Below are positions 44,413-53,014 of a stretch of DNA of 64,000 nucleotides, one piece after another; position 1 is the stretch's first letter, and each line of letters starts with the position of its first letter. The DNA is from Sphingomonadaceae bacterium (lineage in GTDB: Bacteria; Pseudomonadota; Alphaproteobacteria; Sphingomonadales; Sphingomonadaceae): the NCBI GenBank assembly GCA_009926135.1, contig RFPL01000010.1, positions 55,965 to 119,964 of the forward strand, given 5' to 3'. Made by a program: the position numbers and the translations under genes. The notes under the pieces were generated by a model. It saw only the letters and a program-made list of their open reading frames with translations. It ran no database searches and was not told where the DNA came from.

Positions 44413-46056
44413 GTGACCCGGAAAGTAATCGTGCTGGGCACAGGCGGTGCCGGTCTGACCGCCGCCATAGCGGCTCATGACTGCGGCGCAGATGTGACGG
44501 TATTCGAAAAGCACGATCAGATCGGCGGGACAACGGCCTGGTCGGGCGGGATGATCTGGGTGCCAAACAACCGCCACGAGCAACATCTGGGAGTCGACGA
44601 CAGTCGCGAAAAGGCCCTGACCTATCTCATGTCGCTGTCACACGGGCTGATCGACCAGGGCATGGCGGAGGCCTTTCTGGATGCCGGACCAGCCATGGTC
44701 GAATATCTTGAAGACGCGCCGGGGCCCGTGCAGTTCCGGCCCATTCCGGAATTTCCCGATTACCATGCAGAACATCCCGGCGGCATGCCGGGTGGCGGCC
44801 GCTCGCTCGATTGCCCGCTCTATCCGTTCGACGAACTCGGCCCGTGGAGCGAGCGGGTCACCCGTTCGCCATATTATCCCGACCCGCGCTATTCGATCTT
44901 CGATTCGAGCATCGGCCAGGCCATTCCCCAGCCCGTTGCACCGGATGAACTTGACCGGCGTGGTCAGCGGGACGAGCGCGGCAGCGGCCAGGCCCTGATC
45001 GGACGCCTGCTGAAAGCTTGTCTCGAACGGGGGATCGAGCCGCAGACCGGATGCCGCGCGCAAAGACTGATTCAGCGCGATGGCCGCGTCTGCGCCGTCG
45101 AGATCGAACGGGACGGGGAAACCTTCATTGCCGAAGCCGATGCCGTGATCCTGGCGACCGGCGGGTTCGAATGGGACGAGGAGCTGAAGCGCGCCTTCAT
45201 CCGCGGCCCGCTGACTCACCCCGTTTCCATCCCGACCAATACCGGCGACGGCCTGAAAATGGCCATGCGGATCGGGGCCAAGCTGGGCAACATGCGCGAG
45301 GCCTGGTGGATGCCGGTCCATGAGGTCCCACGCGAGGACGTCTCGACCGGGGTCGTGCTGGTTGCCGGTTCGCGGGCCTTGCCGCGTTCGATCATGGTCA
45401 ATCGCAAGGGGCGCCGTTTCGTCAACGAGGCCGCAAATTACAACGCTTTCGGCGCGGCCTTCCATGAGCAGGATGTCTCGGCCTTCGATTATGCCAACCT
45501 GCCCTGCTGGATGATCTTCGACCGCGGCTATGTCGATCAATACGGATTTGGCATGATGGGCGGAGTGCCCGGCGCAGAGCCGCCCCAGTGGGTCATGCGG
45601 GCGGACAGCCTGGCCGGGCTGGCGCAGCGCCTGGACATCCCCGCAGAGGCGCTCGAAGCAACCATCGGGCATTGGAACGGAATGGTGGCGGCTGGTCGAG
45701 ACAGTGATTTCCACCGCGGTGAGGCCGCGCATGACATCTGGTGGGGCGATCCCGCGCACCGCGACAGCCCTGCCGCCACGCTCGGCCCGCTGGATCGCGG
45801 TCCCTTCTACGCCGTCGAGATCAAGAGCGGCGCACTTGGCACCAAGGGTGGTCCCCAGACCGATCGCAACGCCCGGGTGCTGGACGTTGATGGCGCACCG
45901 ATCGCCGGCCTTTACGCTGCCGGCAACGTCATGGCTTCGGCCATGGGCATGACTTACGGCGGACCAGGGGGGACGATCGCCCCCGGGATGGTCTTCGGCT
46001 TCGTTGCCGCCCGGCACGCCGCCGGGCAGCCATTCTTCGCGGAGGAACAACAATGA
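44413..46056 (+). CDS. FAD-dependent oxidoreductase, 3-ketosteroid-1-dehydrogenase/fumarate reductase-like
   Basis: This 547-residue flavoprotein has VIVLGTGGAGLTAAIAAHD (dinucleotide-binding), the FAD-contact GGTTAWSGGMIWVPNN, LATGGFEWDEEL, and the C-terminal AAGNVMASAMGMTYGGPGGTI. The layout is that of KstD-type dehydrogenases and related fumarate-reductase flavoproteins. Steroid specificity is not proven. GTG 44413 is preceded by AAAGGAGATC, which fixes the start. The SDR start overlaps its stop (ATGA). Confidence 0.9.
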   Translation: MTRKVIVLGTGGAGLTAAIAAHDCGADVTVFEKHDQIGGTTAWSGGMIWVPNNRHEQHLGVDDSREKALTYLMSLSHGLIDQGMAEAFLDAGPAMVEYLEDAPGPVQFRPIPEFPDYHAEHPGGMPGGGRSLDCPLYPFDELGPWSERVTRSPYYPDPRYSIFDSSIGQAIPQPVAPDELDRRGQRDERGSGQALIGRLLKACLERGIEPQTGCRAQRLIQRDGRVCAVEIERDGETFIAEADAVILATGGFEWDEELKRAFIRGPLTHPVSIPTNTGDGLKMAMRIGAKLGNMREAWWMPVHEVPREDVSTGVVLVAGSRALPRSIMVNRKGRRFVNEAANYNAFGAAFHEQDVSAFDYANLPCWMIFDRGYVDQYGFGMMGGVPGAEPPQWVMRADSLAGLAQRLDIPAEALEATIGHWNGMVAAGRDSDFHRGEAAHDIWWGDPAHRDSPAATLGPLDRGPFYAVEIKSGALGTKGGPQTDRNARVLDVDGAPIAGLYAAGNVMASAMGMTYGGPGGTIAPGMVFGFVAARHAAGQPFFAEEQQ

Positions 46057-46808
46057 CCGGACGTTACCTGGGAAAAACCGTTGCAGTGACCGGAGCAGCC
46101 GATGGCATGGGGCGCGCCATTGCGCTGGCCTTTGCCCGCGAGGGTGCGGCCGTCCTTGCCTGTGATGTCAACGAAGATGGCCTTGCGGCGACGCAAGCCC
46201 TGCTGGAAACGGGACCCGGCAGCATCGACACGATGATCGCCGACGTGCGGGATGAAGGCGCAATCGCAGCCTTTGCTGTCCGCGCGGCCGCCCCCACGGG
46301 CGCGCTCGACGTCATGGTCTGCAATGCTGCGGTCAAGGGCGACTGGGCGCCTTTGGCCGAACAACCGCGTGAGCAGCTTGATCTGGTCATCGACATCAAC
46401 CTCAAGGGCACCGTGCTGTGCATGAAGCACGCCCTGCGCCACATGATCCCGGCTCGCTCTGGCGTGATCATCAATCTTGCATCGGTGCAGAGCTTCCGGG
46501 TCGGCTTTCCCGGTGCGGCTTTCTATGCGGCGAGCAAGGCGGCAGTGGTTGCACTGACCCGCGCGGCGGCGCTCGAAAACGGACAGTTTGGCATTCGCGC
46601 TGTGGGCATCGCACCGGGTCCGATCGATACACCAATGCTGCGCAGCAGTGGCGGCGATTGGCCGCCACCAATCATCAACGATGTCCCGCTTGGCCGGATC
46701 GGCACGGTGGATGACATCGCCAAGGCCGCCTTGTGGCTTGCATCCGATGAAAGCGGCTACATCAGCGGAGCAACCCTGCCGATCGACGGTGGCTGGCTGG
46801 CACCGTGA
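46053..46808 (+). CDS. SDR family oxidoreductase
   Basis: This 251-residue short-chain dehydrogenase has VTGAADGMGRAI at about 12, a Ser in NLASVQS, YAASKAAVVALTRAAA with the Tyr-Lys pair, and GATLPIDGGWLAP at the end. It closes the operon that begins at 40536, coupled by ATGA to the flavin dehydrogenase. A role as alcohol/ketone dehydrogenase in the same pathway is plausible. Confidence 0.92.
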   Translation: MTGRYLGKTVAVTGAADGMGRAIALAFAREGAAVLACDVNEDGLAATQALLETGPGSIDTMIADVRDEGAIAAFAVRAAAPTGALDVMVCNAAVKGDWAPLAEQPREQLDLVIDINLKGTVLCMKHALRHMIPARSGVIINLASVQSFRVGFPGAAFYAASKAAVVALTRAAALENGQFGIRAVGIAPGPIDTPMLRSSGGDWPPPIINDVPLGRIGTVDDIAKAALWLASDESGYISGATLPIDGGWLAP

Positions 46809-46885
46809 TCGCTGCTTTTCGGGATTGCGGCTGACCGAGCGAGACGCGGCTTTCGATTGTCGTCCGGTGCTGCTAGGCGCGCGCC

Positions 46886-48775
46886 ATGCTTAACCTTACC
46901 GGCATCACGGTTCGCCTTGGCGGGCGAACAATCATTGACGATGCAACCGCCAAGCTGCCGCCGCGCGGGCGCATCGGCCTGATCGGCCGCAATGGCGCCG
47001 GCAAGTCCACGCTCGTGCGCGTGATCGCCGGTATGCTGGAGGCCGACAGCGGCGAAGTGACGATGCCGCGCGGCAGCCGCCTCGGCTACATTGCGCAGGA
47101 AGCGCCGGGCGGGGACGCGACGCCGTTCGAGACGGTGCTGGCCGCCGATACGGAACGCGCGGCGCTGATGCTGGAAAGCGAGATCAGCGATGACCCCCAC
47201 CGCCTGGCTGAAATTCACGACCGACTGATCACGATCGAGGCCCATTCCGCCCCCAGCCGCGCGGCCCGCATTCTTGTCGGCCTTGGCTTTGACGAAGACG
47301 CGCAGCACCGCCCGCTGGAGAGCTTTTCCGGTGGCTGGCGGATGCGCGTGGCGCTGGCCGCGCTATTGTTCTCGCAGCCCGACCTGCTGCTGCTGGACGA
47401 GCCGTCGAACCACCTCGACCTTGAAGCGGTACTGTGGTTGGAGGATTTCCTGCGGTCTTACCCGGCTACGATCGTGCTGGTCAGCCACGAGCGTGACTTC
47501 CTGAATAACGTGGTCGACCACATTCTTCACCTCTCGTCCGGCAAGCTGACGCTCTATCCCGGCGGCTACGATGCCTTCGAGCGCCAGCGTGCAGAGCGCC
47601 AGGCGCAGCTCGCTTCGGCGAGGGAAAAGCAGGAAGCCGAGCGGGAACGGCTGCGCGACTATGTCGCCCGCAATTCCGCACGCGCTTCCACCGCCAAACA
47701 GGCACAGTCGCGGGCCAAGGCACTCGCCAAGTTGCAACCGATCGCCGAAATGATCGACGATCCCTCACTCCAGTTCGATTTTCCCGACCCTGACGAGCTG
47801 CGCCCGCCGCTGATCACGCTCGATCTTGCCGCAGTGGGTTACAGCGCGGTTCCGGTACTCCAGCGGCTTGATCTGCGGATTGATCCTGACGACCGGATTG
47901 CCCTGCTTGGCCGCAATGGCAACGGCAAGACCACCCTGGCCCGCCTTCTCGCCGCGCAGCTTGCCCCCATGGATGGCGCGATGACCGCCAGCGGTCGGAT
48001 GCGGGTCGGCTATTTCACCCAGTATCAGGTGGAAGAACTCGACCGCGCCGAAACCCCGCTCCAGCACATGACCGCGCTGATGAAGGGGGCCAGCCCCGCA
48101 GCCGTGCGGGCCCAGCTTGGCCGCTTCGGCTTCTCCGGCCCCAAGGCAACGACGCAAGTCGGTAAACTTTCAGGCGGCGAGCGCGCCCGGCTGGCGCTGG
48201 CGCTGATCACGCGGGAAGCACCGCACCTGCTGATCCTCGACGAACCGACCAACCACCTTGATGTCGACACGCGCGAGGCGCTGATTCAGGCACTCAACGC
48301 CTATTCGGGGGCGGTGGTCATCGTCAGCCATGACCGGCACATGCTGGAAACGACAGCAGACCGGCTGGTGCTGGTCGATAGCGGCACCGCGCGGGAGTTC
48401 GATGGCTCGATCGACGATTACATCGCCTTCGTCCTTGCCAAGGATCCAGCCTCGCCCCGCAAGGACGCCGAGGGCGGCGACGACAATCGCAAGGTCAACA
48501 AGAAGGAACAGCGCAAGGCTGCTGCCGAAGCCCGCGAAAAGGGCCAGGAAATGCGCAAACGCGCAAAGGCCGCCGAAATTGAGCTGGAAAAGCTGACCGC
48601 GCAGCTCAAGGCGATTGATCAGGCCATGTTCGATCCGGGGGGCGCCGAAGCCCAGCTCGCGAAACTGACCATGACCGAACTGCTGAAGCGCCGGGCAGAA
48701 CTCGAAATCCGGATTAGCGCAGCCGAGGTTGCCTGGCTGGAAGCCAGCGAAGCGGTTGAAGCGTTCGCGGCCTGA
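46886..48775 (+). CDS. ABC-F family ATP-binding protein
   Basis: This 629-residue protein has two ABC ATPase domains on one chain and no membrane segments. Walker A motifs are GRNGAGKST and GRNGNGKTT; signatures are FSGGWRMR and LSGGERAR; the Walker B sequences LLLLDEPSNHLDL and LILDEPTNHLDV also fit. A linker between the domains and a charged C-terminal extension (about 520-629, coiled-coil rich) resemble Uup/YheS. These proteins act on ribosomes in translation or antibiotic protection. It is directly followed by the GreA-like gene. Confidence 0.93.
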   Translation: MLNLTGITVRLGGRTIIDDATAKLPPRGRIGLIGRNGAGKSTLVRVIAGMLEADSGEVTMPRGSRLGYIAQEAPGGDATPFETVLAADTERAALMLESEISDDPHRLAEIHDRLITIEAHSAPSRAARILVGLGFDEDAQHRPLESFSGGWRMRVALAALLFSQPDLLLLDEPSNHLDLEAVLWLEDFLRSYPATIVLVSHERDFLNNVVDHILHLSSGKLTLYPGGYDAFERQRAERQAQLASAREKQEAERERLRDYVARNSARASTAKQAQSRAKALAKLQPIAEMIDDPSLQFDFPDPDELRPPLITLDLAAVGYSAVPVLQRLDLRIDPDDRIALLGRNGNGKTTLARLLAAQLAPMDGAMTASGRMRVGYFTQYQVEELDRAETPLQHMTALMKGASPAAVRAQLGRFGFSGPKATTQVGKLSGGERARLALALITREAPHLLILDEPTNHLDVDTREALIQALNAYSGAVVIVSHDRHMLETTADRLVLVDSGTAREFDGSIDDYIAFVLAKDPASPRKDAEGGDDNRKVNKKEQRKAAAEAREKGQEMRKRAKAAEIELEKLTAQLKAIDQAMFDPGGAEAQLAKLTMTELLKRRAELEIRISAAEVAWLEASEAVEAFAA

Positions 48776-48788
48776 CCGGGAGACAATC

Positions 48789-49262
48789 ATGAGCGTGGCA
48801 TTCCGGCGGGACGGTGACGAGGAGCACCTCGAGCCGAAGTTCGAGATTCCGATCCCGCCCGGGCCAAATCTCGTCACGGCGCGAGGACTGGCGCTGATCG
48901 CTGAGCAATTGGCGGGGCTGGAGGCGCAGATTGCCGGGCTGGCCGGACAGGGCGAGGATGATCCGAACCTGAAGTCTGCCAAGCGCTCGCTGCGCTATTG
49001 GCAAACCCGGCAGATTACTGCGGAACTGGTGCCGCCCCCGCCCGGCGGGACGGTTGAGTTCGGCACCAGCGTCACCTTCCGGCTGAATGGCAAGGAGCGG
49101 ACCCTGGGAATTGTGGGTGACGATGAAGCCGATCCCGGCAATGGCCTGATCGCCTGGTCCGCTCCGCTGGCACGCGCCATGATGGGCGCCGAACCCGGCG
49201 AAGTGCTTGAATTTTCGGGCCGTGTGGATGCCATCGAGATAATCGCCATCTCGATCGGCTAG
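48789..49262 (+). CDS. GreA/GreB family elongation factor-like protein
   Basis: This 157-residue protein has an N-terminal helical coiled-coil region (about 25-65) and a C-terminal FKBP-like domain with VEFGTSVTFRLNGKERTLGIVG and LIAWSAPLARAMMGAEPGEVL. GreA/GreB factors promote transcript cleavage by stalled RNA polymerase; the acidic tip of the coiled coil is not obvious here, so a variant function is possible. GGGAGA is 6 bases before ATG 48789, 13 bases after the ABC-F stop. Confidence 0.82.
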   Translation: MSVAFRRDGDEEHLEPKFEIPIPPGPNLVTARGLALIAEQLAGLEAQIAGLAGQGEDDPNLKSAKRSLRYWQTRQITAELVPPPPGGTVEFGTSVTFRLNGKERTLGIVGDDEADPGNGLIAWSAPLARAMMGAEPGEVLEFSGRVDAIEIIAISIG

Positions 49263-49319
49263 CCGCGGATGGGACGAGATCTGGCGATGATCTGCCATGT
49301 GGCCGCACACCCGTCCGAG

Positions 49320-49354
49320 AAAACCCCTGCCGCCCGGGAGTGAGGCGGCAGGGG
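49320..49354 (-). terminator. Terminator of the Ser/Gly/Ala-rich protein gene
   Basis: CCCCTGCCGCC and GGCGGCAGGGG form a perfect 11-bp stem with a 9-base loop; read on the minus strand TTTT follows. It lies 55 bases after the stop of the gene. Confidence 0.8.
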
Positions 49355-49408
49355 CGTGGCTGCAGGCAAGGCAGGGGGGTCAATGCACCTGCAGCGCAGG
49401 GGATTGGG

Positions 49409-50380
49409 TTATTCGACCGGCTGGGCGGTGCCGGCGCGCTTGGCACCGCCGGAAGCCCGCTTCTCGGACCCGGCCTCAGCCGGAGCGGCGGCGACCGGGG
49501 AAGCCTGAGTGCCGCCAGCCTGATCAGCCAGGGCTTCCTGGCGCAGCGCACCTTCACCCATCGCCGAGACTAAGGCCGAGCCGCTGGCGCTGAAATTGCC
49601 GGCGGGCACGGTGGCGAGGCCATCCTTGGTCTGGACCACCACTTCGCGGACCCGGCCAGTCTGATCGGTTACCAGCTGGCGAACGCGGCCGATCCGGTCT
49701 CCATCGCCATCGAGCACCGGCATCTTGGGCGCGATGGCAATGGTGCCAGAGCCGCTCGCAGCAGCACTACCAGCCGCAACGAGTTGGCCCGGAGCCGACA
49801 TCAGGCCGCCCATGGCCGAGCCCGAGCCATTGGCAGCACCGCTGGCCGAACCAGCAGACGAACCGGCGCCGTTCGCCATGCCGCTGGCCGCGCCCTTGGC
49901 CTGCCCCGCTGCACTGCCGGCAAGGGTGCCGGCCATGCTGCGGGTCTGCTCTACGGTGCCGCGCGCCTGTCCGGTTGCCTGGCCAGCCACACCGCGAACC
50001 GCGTCTGTGCCGAGAAGCTGCGCCGAAGCCGAACCCTGGCCCGAGCCCGAGCCCGAACCGCTGGCCGTCCCGCCAATCGGGGCAATCGGCGTTTCAAGCA
50101 GCGAAGCGCCGTTCGCATTGGCAGCAGCGCTGGCGCTGCGGTTGGCTTCGACCTTCCCGGCCTTGCGGTCGACCCGCTGACTGCCGCTGGTCGAGGCAGT
50201 GGCATCGGCCGCGCCGCGCGTCGTCGAGCGAACCGTCTCGGTGGTGGTGCCGATCGTCGAGTTGAGCGTGCCGCCGATGCCACCGCCAAGTCCGCCACCG
50301 AGGCCACCACCCAGCAGCTGAGCATGGGCCGAGGTTGCGGTGAGTGCCAGCACGGCGGCGGAGATAAGAAGCTTGTTCAT
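49409..50380 (-). CDS. Secreted Ser/Gly/Ala-rich protein with a PRC-barrel-like C-terminal part
   Basis: This 323-residue protein has a signal peptide (MNKLLISAAVLALTATSAHAQ), a Gly-rich start (LLGGGLGGGLGGGIGG), then a long Ser/Gly/Ala stretch to about 220. It ends with a compact part (about 228-290: VLDGDGDRIGRVRQLVTDQ, GRVREVVVQTKDGLATVPAG) that reads like a PRC-barrel beta fold. It may be a surface or matrix component. It is downstream of the subtilase gene on the same strand and has its own copy of the local ECF-like promoter motif. AGGAAAGGA is upstream of the ATG. Confidence 0.65.
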   Translation of the reverse strand: MNKLLISAAVLALTATSAHAQLLGGGLGGGLGGGIGGTLNSTIGTTTETVRSTTRGAADATASTSGSQRVDRKAGKVEANRSASAAANANGASLLETPIAPIGGTASGSGSGSGQGSASAQLLGTDAVRGVAGQATGQARGTVEQTRSMAGTLAGSAAGQAKGAASGMANGAGSSAGSASGAANGSGSAMGGLMSAPGQLVAAGSAAASGSGTIAIAPKMPVLDGDGDRIGRVRQLVTDQTGRVREVVVQTKDGLATVPAGNFSASGSALVSAMGEGALRQEALADQAGGTQASPVAAAPAEAGSEKRASGGAKRAGTAQPVE

Positions 50381-50405
50381 GGTATCGATCCTTTCCTGGC
50401 AATGC

Positions 50406-50428
50406 CGGATGGTGTGAAAAACCATCCG
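50406..50428 (-). other. Leader hairpin before the Ser/Gly/Ala-rich protein gene
   Basis: CGGATGGT and ACCATCCG form a perfect 8-bp stem with a 7-base loop, 25 bases before the start codon and just after the predicted transcription start. No T-run follows in the direction of transcription, so it is not a terminator; an RNA stability or regulatory role is possible. Confidence 0.45.
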
Positions 50429-50437
50429 CATGTTCAG

Positions 50438-50467
50438 GAAACGGATCGCTCCGCCGATTTAATTCAT
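50438..50467 (-). promoter_or_regulatory. ECF-like promoter of the Ser/Gly/Ala-rich protein gene
   Basis: On the minus strand ATGAATTAA is followed after 24 bases (start to start) by CGTTTCC. The other three sites of this motif lie at 51746, 51781 and 53497. The gene starts 58 bases downstream. Confidence 0.55.
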
Positions 50468-50483
50468 GGGCAGCGAATTTTTT

Positions 50484-51713
50484 TCAGCGCGTGGTCCGGC
50501 AGGTGCCGCAGACCAGACCCCGGCCATAGAGCTTGTCCGGTCCGCGCGGACCGAGATCGCGTGCTTCGCCATCGACCCTGGACTGCCAGGCCGCACTGGC
50601 ATCCAGCGCGGCGGCCACGCGTGCGGCAACCAGTGGGGCGGCAAACGAAGTGCCGCGAACCTTGGCACGGCCTCCGTTGGCAGTGCCCGCGAACAAGTCC
50701 GCACCAGGTGCCGCGTAGTCGAGATGCAGCGCCCGCCCTGCCTCAATCAGCTGGCGGTCGCGCCGGTCGACGCCGGTTACGGCAACGACGCCCGGATAGG
50801 ATGCCGGATAGGCCGGCGGCGCGGCGGGGCCATCGTTGCCGACGGCGGCGACCACCACCACCCCGCGCCGCTGCGCCGCCGCGATAGCGCGGGCCAGCAC
50901 CGGGTTGGAAGGGCCGACCAAGCTGATTGTCACGACCCGCGCACCGCCCTGCGCCAGCCAGCCCAGTGCCTGGGTAATCGCCAGCACATTGCCGCCGGCA
51001 GCATCGGCTCCATAGACGTCGGCCAGCCGCACGCTGCGCACTCCGGCCCCGGCCAGCAGGGAAACAATCGCGCTGCCGTGATTGCTTGGTCGCGGCGCGC
51101 CCTTGGCAAAGCCCCGCACCGCGCTGACGGGATTGCCCGGTCCGCTGCCGCCATCGATCACCCCTACCGGCGCGGCAATCGCCGGTGCGAAACCAGAGCG
51201 GGCGGGCCCGGCGGGCGATCCAGGTCCGCGGCCGGCGGCAAGGTGGAGATTATCAGCGCTGACAATTGCGCCCGGCAGCAATCTTTCAAGCCGCGCCTGG
51301 GCATTGGCGAGCGATTGGCCAGCCGGGACGGCAAGCCGCACCACGGTGAGGTCCAAGCCTTCAATCGGTTCGCGCCTGATCACGGTAAAGCCAGCGGCCA
51401 ACGCTGGGCCAAGCGCTAACTGGTCCGCATCCAGCACCAGCAGTTCGCCCCGCCGCGCCAGTTCGCCAAACCGGTCACGCTCGATCGTGTCGCGATTGGC
51501 GCGCAGCAGGCGGTCAAGCGTGCGCTCACGCAGTTGCAGCAGCTCGGCGGCGCGGGCTCGGACGGTCTCGTCCAGCGTTGCCAGCAAGCCATCGACCGGC
51601 GCGGTCACATCGCCAAGGCGCGGCACGGGCAGCGCGGGCACGGCCAGTTGCGCCAGGCCCGGCGCTGCCAGCCCGCCCAACAGCGTGATCATCAACAGCA
51701 GTTTGCGGTGCAT
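50484..51713 (-). CDS. Secreted S8 family serine peptidase (subtilase)
   Basis: This 409-residue subtilase has a signal peptide (MHRKLLLMITLLGGLAAPGLA). A pro-region with a long helical stretch follows, then a peptidase domain with Asp in VGVIDGGSG, His in SNHGSAIVSLLAG, the oxyanion Asn in VAAVGNDGP and Ser in RGTSFAAPLVAA. Short length and a Cys pair near the end (VCGTC) are notable. It shares a divergent promoter region with the sigma factor gene and is preceded by the local motif. AAAGGCG lies upstream of ATG 51713. Confidence 0.9.
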   Translation of the reverse strand: MHRKLLLMITLLGGLAAPGLAQLAVPALPVPRLGDVTAPVDGLLATLDETVRARAAELLQLRERTLDRLLRANRDTIERDRFGELARRGELLVLDADQLALGPALAAGFTVIRREPIEGLDLTVVRLAVPAGQSLANAQARLERLLPGAIVSADNLHLAAGRGPGSPAGPARSGFAPAIAAPVGVIDGGSGPGNPVSAVRGFAKGAPRPSNHGSAIVSLLAGAGVRSVRLADVYGADAAGGNVLAITQALGWLAQGGARVVTISLVGPSNPVLARAIAAAQRRGVVVVAAVGNDGPAAPPAYPASYPGVVAVTGVDRRDRQLIEAGRALHLDYAAPGADLFAGTANGGRAKVRGTSFAAPLVAARVAAALDASAAWQSRVDGEARDLGPRGPDKLYGRGLVCGTCRTTR

Positions 51714-51745
51714 CGTTCGCCTTTCAGCCCGAATTTGCATTAATC

Positions 51746-51775
51746 ATGGATGAAACGGATAGTCCCGCACGTTTC
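51746..51775 (+). promoter_or_regulatory. ECF-like promoter of the sigma factor gene
   Basis: ATGGATG (51746) and CGTTTC (51770) are 24 bases apart start to start, the spacing shared by all four local sites. A start site near 51782 would give a very short leader before the sigma gene. Confidence 0.55.
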
Positions 51776-51781
51776 ATCCAT
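51752..51781 (-). promoter_or_regulatory. ECF-like promoter of the subtilase gene
   Basis: On the minus strand ATGGATG begins at 51781 and CGTTTC at 51757, again 24 bases. The subtilase starts 39 bases after the second element. Confidence 0.55.
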
Positions 51782-51795
51782 GAAAGGCACTGAAT

Positions 51796-52284
51796 CTGTC
51801 CGACCCGTTCGAGCAAGACCTGCTGGCCCTGCTGCCCCGCCTGCGACGTTTCGCCGCCGGGCTGGCCGGCAATGCCGCCGATGGAGACGACCTGTGCCAG
51901 ACAACGATCGAACGCGCGCTGGCCAACCGCGACAAGTGGCAGGCCGGAACGCGGCTCGACAGCTGGATGTACCGGATCATGCGCAACCTGTGGATCGATG
52001 AAGCCCGCGCCCGCCAACGCCGGGGCCAGACCTTTGCCGATGAGGAGGCCGGGCTGGCCGTGGGCGCGGAGGGCGCGCAGGAAGCCCATGTCGAACTGGG
52101 CAATGTCGATCGCGCCATGCAGCAACTACCCGCCGAACAGCGCGAGGCGGTGCTGCTGGTGATGGTCGAAGGCTATGGCTACCGCGAGGCGGCAGAGATT
52201 ATCGGCTGCCCGGTCGGCACACTCAATTCCCGCCTAGTCCGCGGCCGCGACGCGCTGCTGGCCGAGCTTGGAGGACTGCAATGA
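51796..52284 (+). CDS. ECF-family RNA polymerase sigma factor
   Basis: This 162-residue sigma factor has region 2 (FEQDLLALLPRLRRFA, DGDDLCQTTIERAL, RLDSWMYRIMRNLWID) and region 4 (LPAEQREAVLLVMVEGYGYR, GCPVGTLNSRLVRGRDALL). No ATG, GTG or TTG opens region 2 in frame; the first usable codon is CTG 51796, with GAAAGG 8 bases upstream (CTG 51790 is also possible). The ATG at 51967 would remove half of region 2. It overlaps the anti-sigma gene by ATGA. It probably controls the neighbouring subtilase and secreted proteins through the shared promoter motif. Confidence 0.85.
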   Translation: MSDPFEQDLLALLPRLRRFAAGLAGNAADGDDLCQTTIERALANRDKWQAGTRLDSWMYRIMRNLWIDEARARQRRGQTFADEEAGLAVGAEGAQEAHVELGNVDRAMQQLPAEQREAVLLVMVEGYGYREAAEIIGCPVGTLNSRLVRGRDALLAELGGLQ

Positions 52285-52988
52285 TTGTTTCGCCCGATGA
52301 ACTGGCGGCCTTTGCCGATGGCGAGCTCGATCCTGTGCGCGCGGCCGAGGTTGCCGCGGCCGTCGCCGCCGATCCTGCACTGGCCCGGCAGGTGGAAGCG
52401 CACCGCGCGCTTAAAGGACTGCTGTCCGCTCACTATGCCCCGCTGGCCGAGGTGCCGGTACCGGATCGGTTTGCCGCCTTGCTGGGCGGAGCCAAGGCCG
52501 ATGAACCCGCAGTGGCCCCAGTGATCGATCTTGAAGCGGCCCGCGCCGCGCGCACTTCGCGACGGATGCCGCGCTGGGGCTGGGTCGTTGGCCCGGCGCT
52601 GGCCGCGTCGCTCGCGCTGCTGCTGATCAACACGCCCACACCCGGTAACGGGAACTATGCCGACGCAAAGCTTGCCTCGGCGCTCGACACCAGGCTGACT
52701 GCCGAGCGCGGGCCAGCCGGAGAACCGCGCGTCCTGCTCAGCTTTGCACGCAAGGACGGCGAGCTGTGCCGGACCTATGCCGCGCCGGCCGGCTCAGGCA
52801 TTGCTTGCCGCGATGCCAAAGGGTGGCGGATCGAGCGCAAGGGACCGGGCATTGATGCCAGCGCCAGCGACTATCGCCAGGCCGGCAGTCCGCTGGAAGA
52901 GCTGATGGCGGCAGCCCAGGACATGGCGAGCGAGGGTGCGCTTGATCCCGCCCAGGAAGCCGCCGCCCGCCAGCGCGGCTGGCGTTAG
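52281..52988 (+). CDS. Anti-sigma factor, transmembrane
   Basis: This 235-residue protein has an N-terminal cytoplasmic part like a zinc-free anti-sigma domain (LAAFADGELDPVRAAEVAAAVAADP, LARQVEAHRALKGLL). A single membrane helix (about 100-117, WGWVVGPALAASLALLLI) and a periplasmic domain with two Cys (ELCRTYAAPAGSGIACRD) follow. It starts inside the sigma gene stop, the usual coupling for such pairs. It probably binds the sigma until a cell-envelope signal releases it. Confidence 0.85.
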   Translation: MIVSPDELAAFADGELDPVRAAEVAAAVAADPALARQVEAHRALKGLLSAHYAPLAEVPVPDRFAALLGGAKADEPAVAPVIDLEAARAARTSRRMPRWGWVVGPALAASLALLLINTPTPGNGNYADAKLASALDTRLTAERGPAGEPRVLLSFARKDGELCRTYAAPAGSGIACRDAKGWRIERKGPGIDASASDYRQAGSPLEELMAAAQDMASEGALDPAQEAAARQRGWR

Positions 52989-53014
52989 CGCACTTCGGCC
53001 TCGCACACAGCAAG

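Larger units (their letters stand above)
51744..51783. repeat. 14-bp perfect inverted repeat between subtilase and sigma genes
   Basis: TCATGGATGAAACG and CGTTTCATCCATGA are perfect reverse complements, separated by 12 bases. Each arm supplies the ATGGATG part of one promoter and the CGTTTC part of the opposite one, so two back-to-back promoters occupy the same 40 bases. Confidence 0.9.

Noticed and set aside
44638..46053. A 471-codon minus-strand open frame opposite the flavin dehydrogenase
   Set aside because: It is a shadow of the FAD enzyme gene, a common effect in GC-rich DNA.
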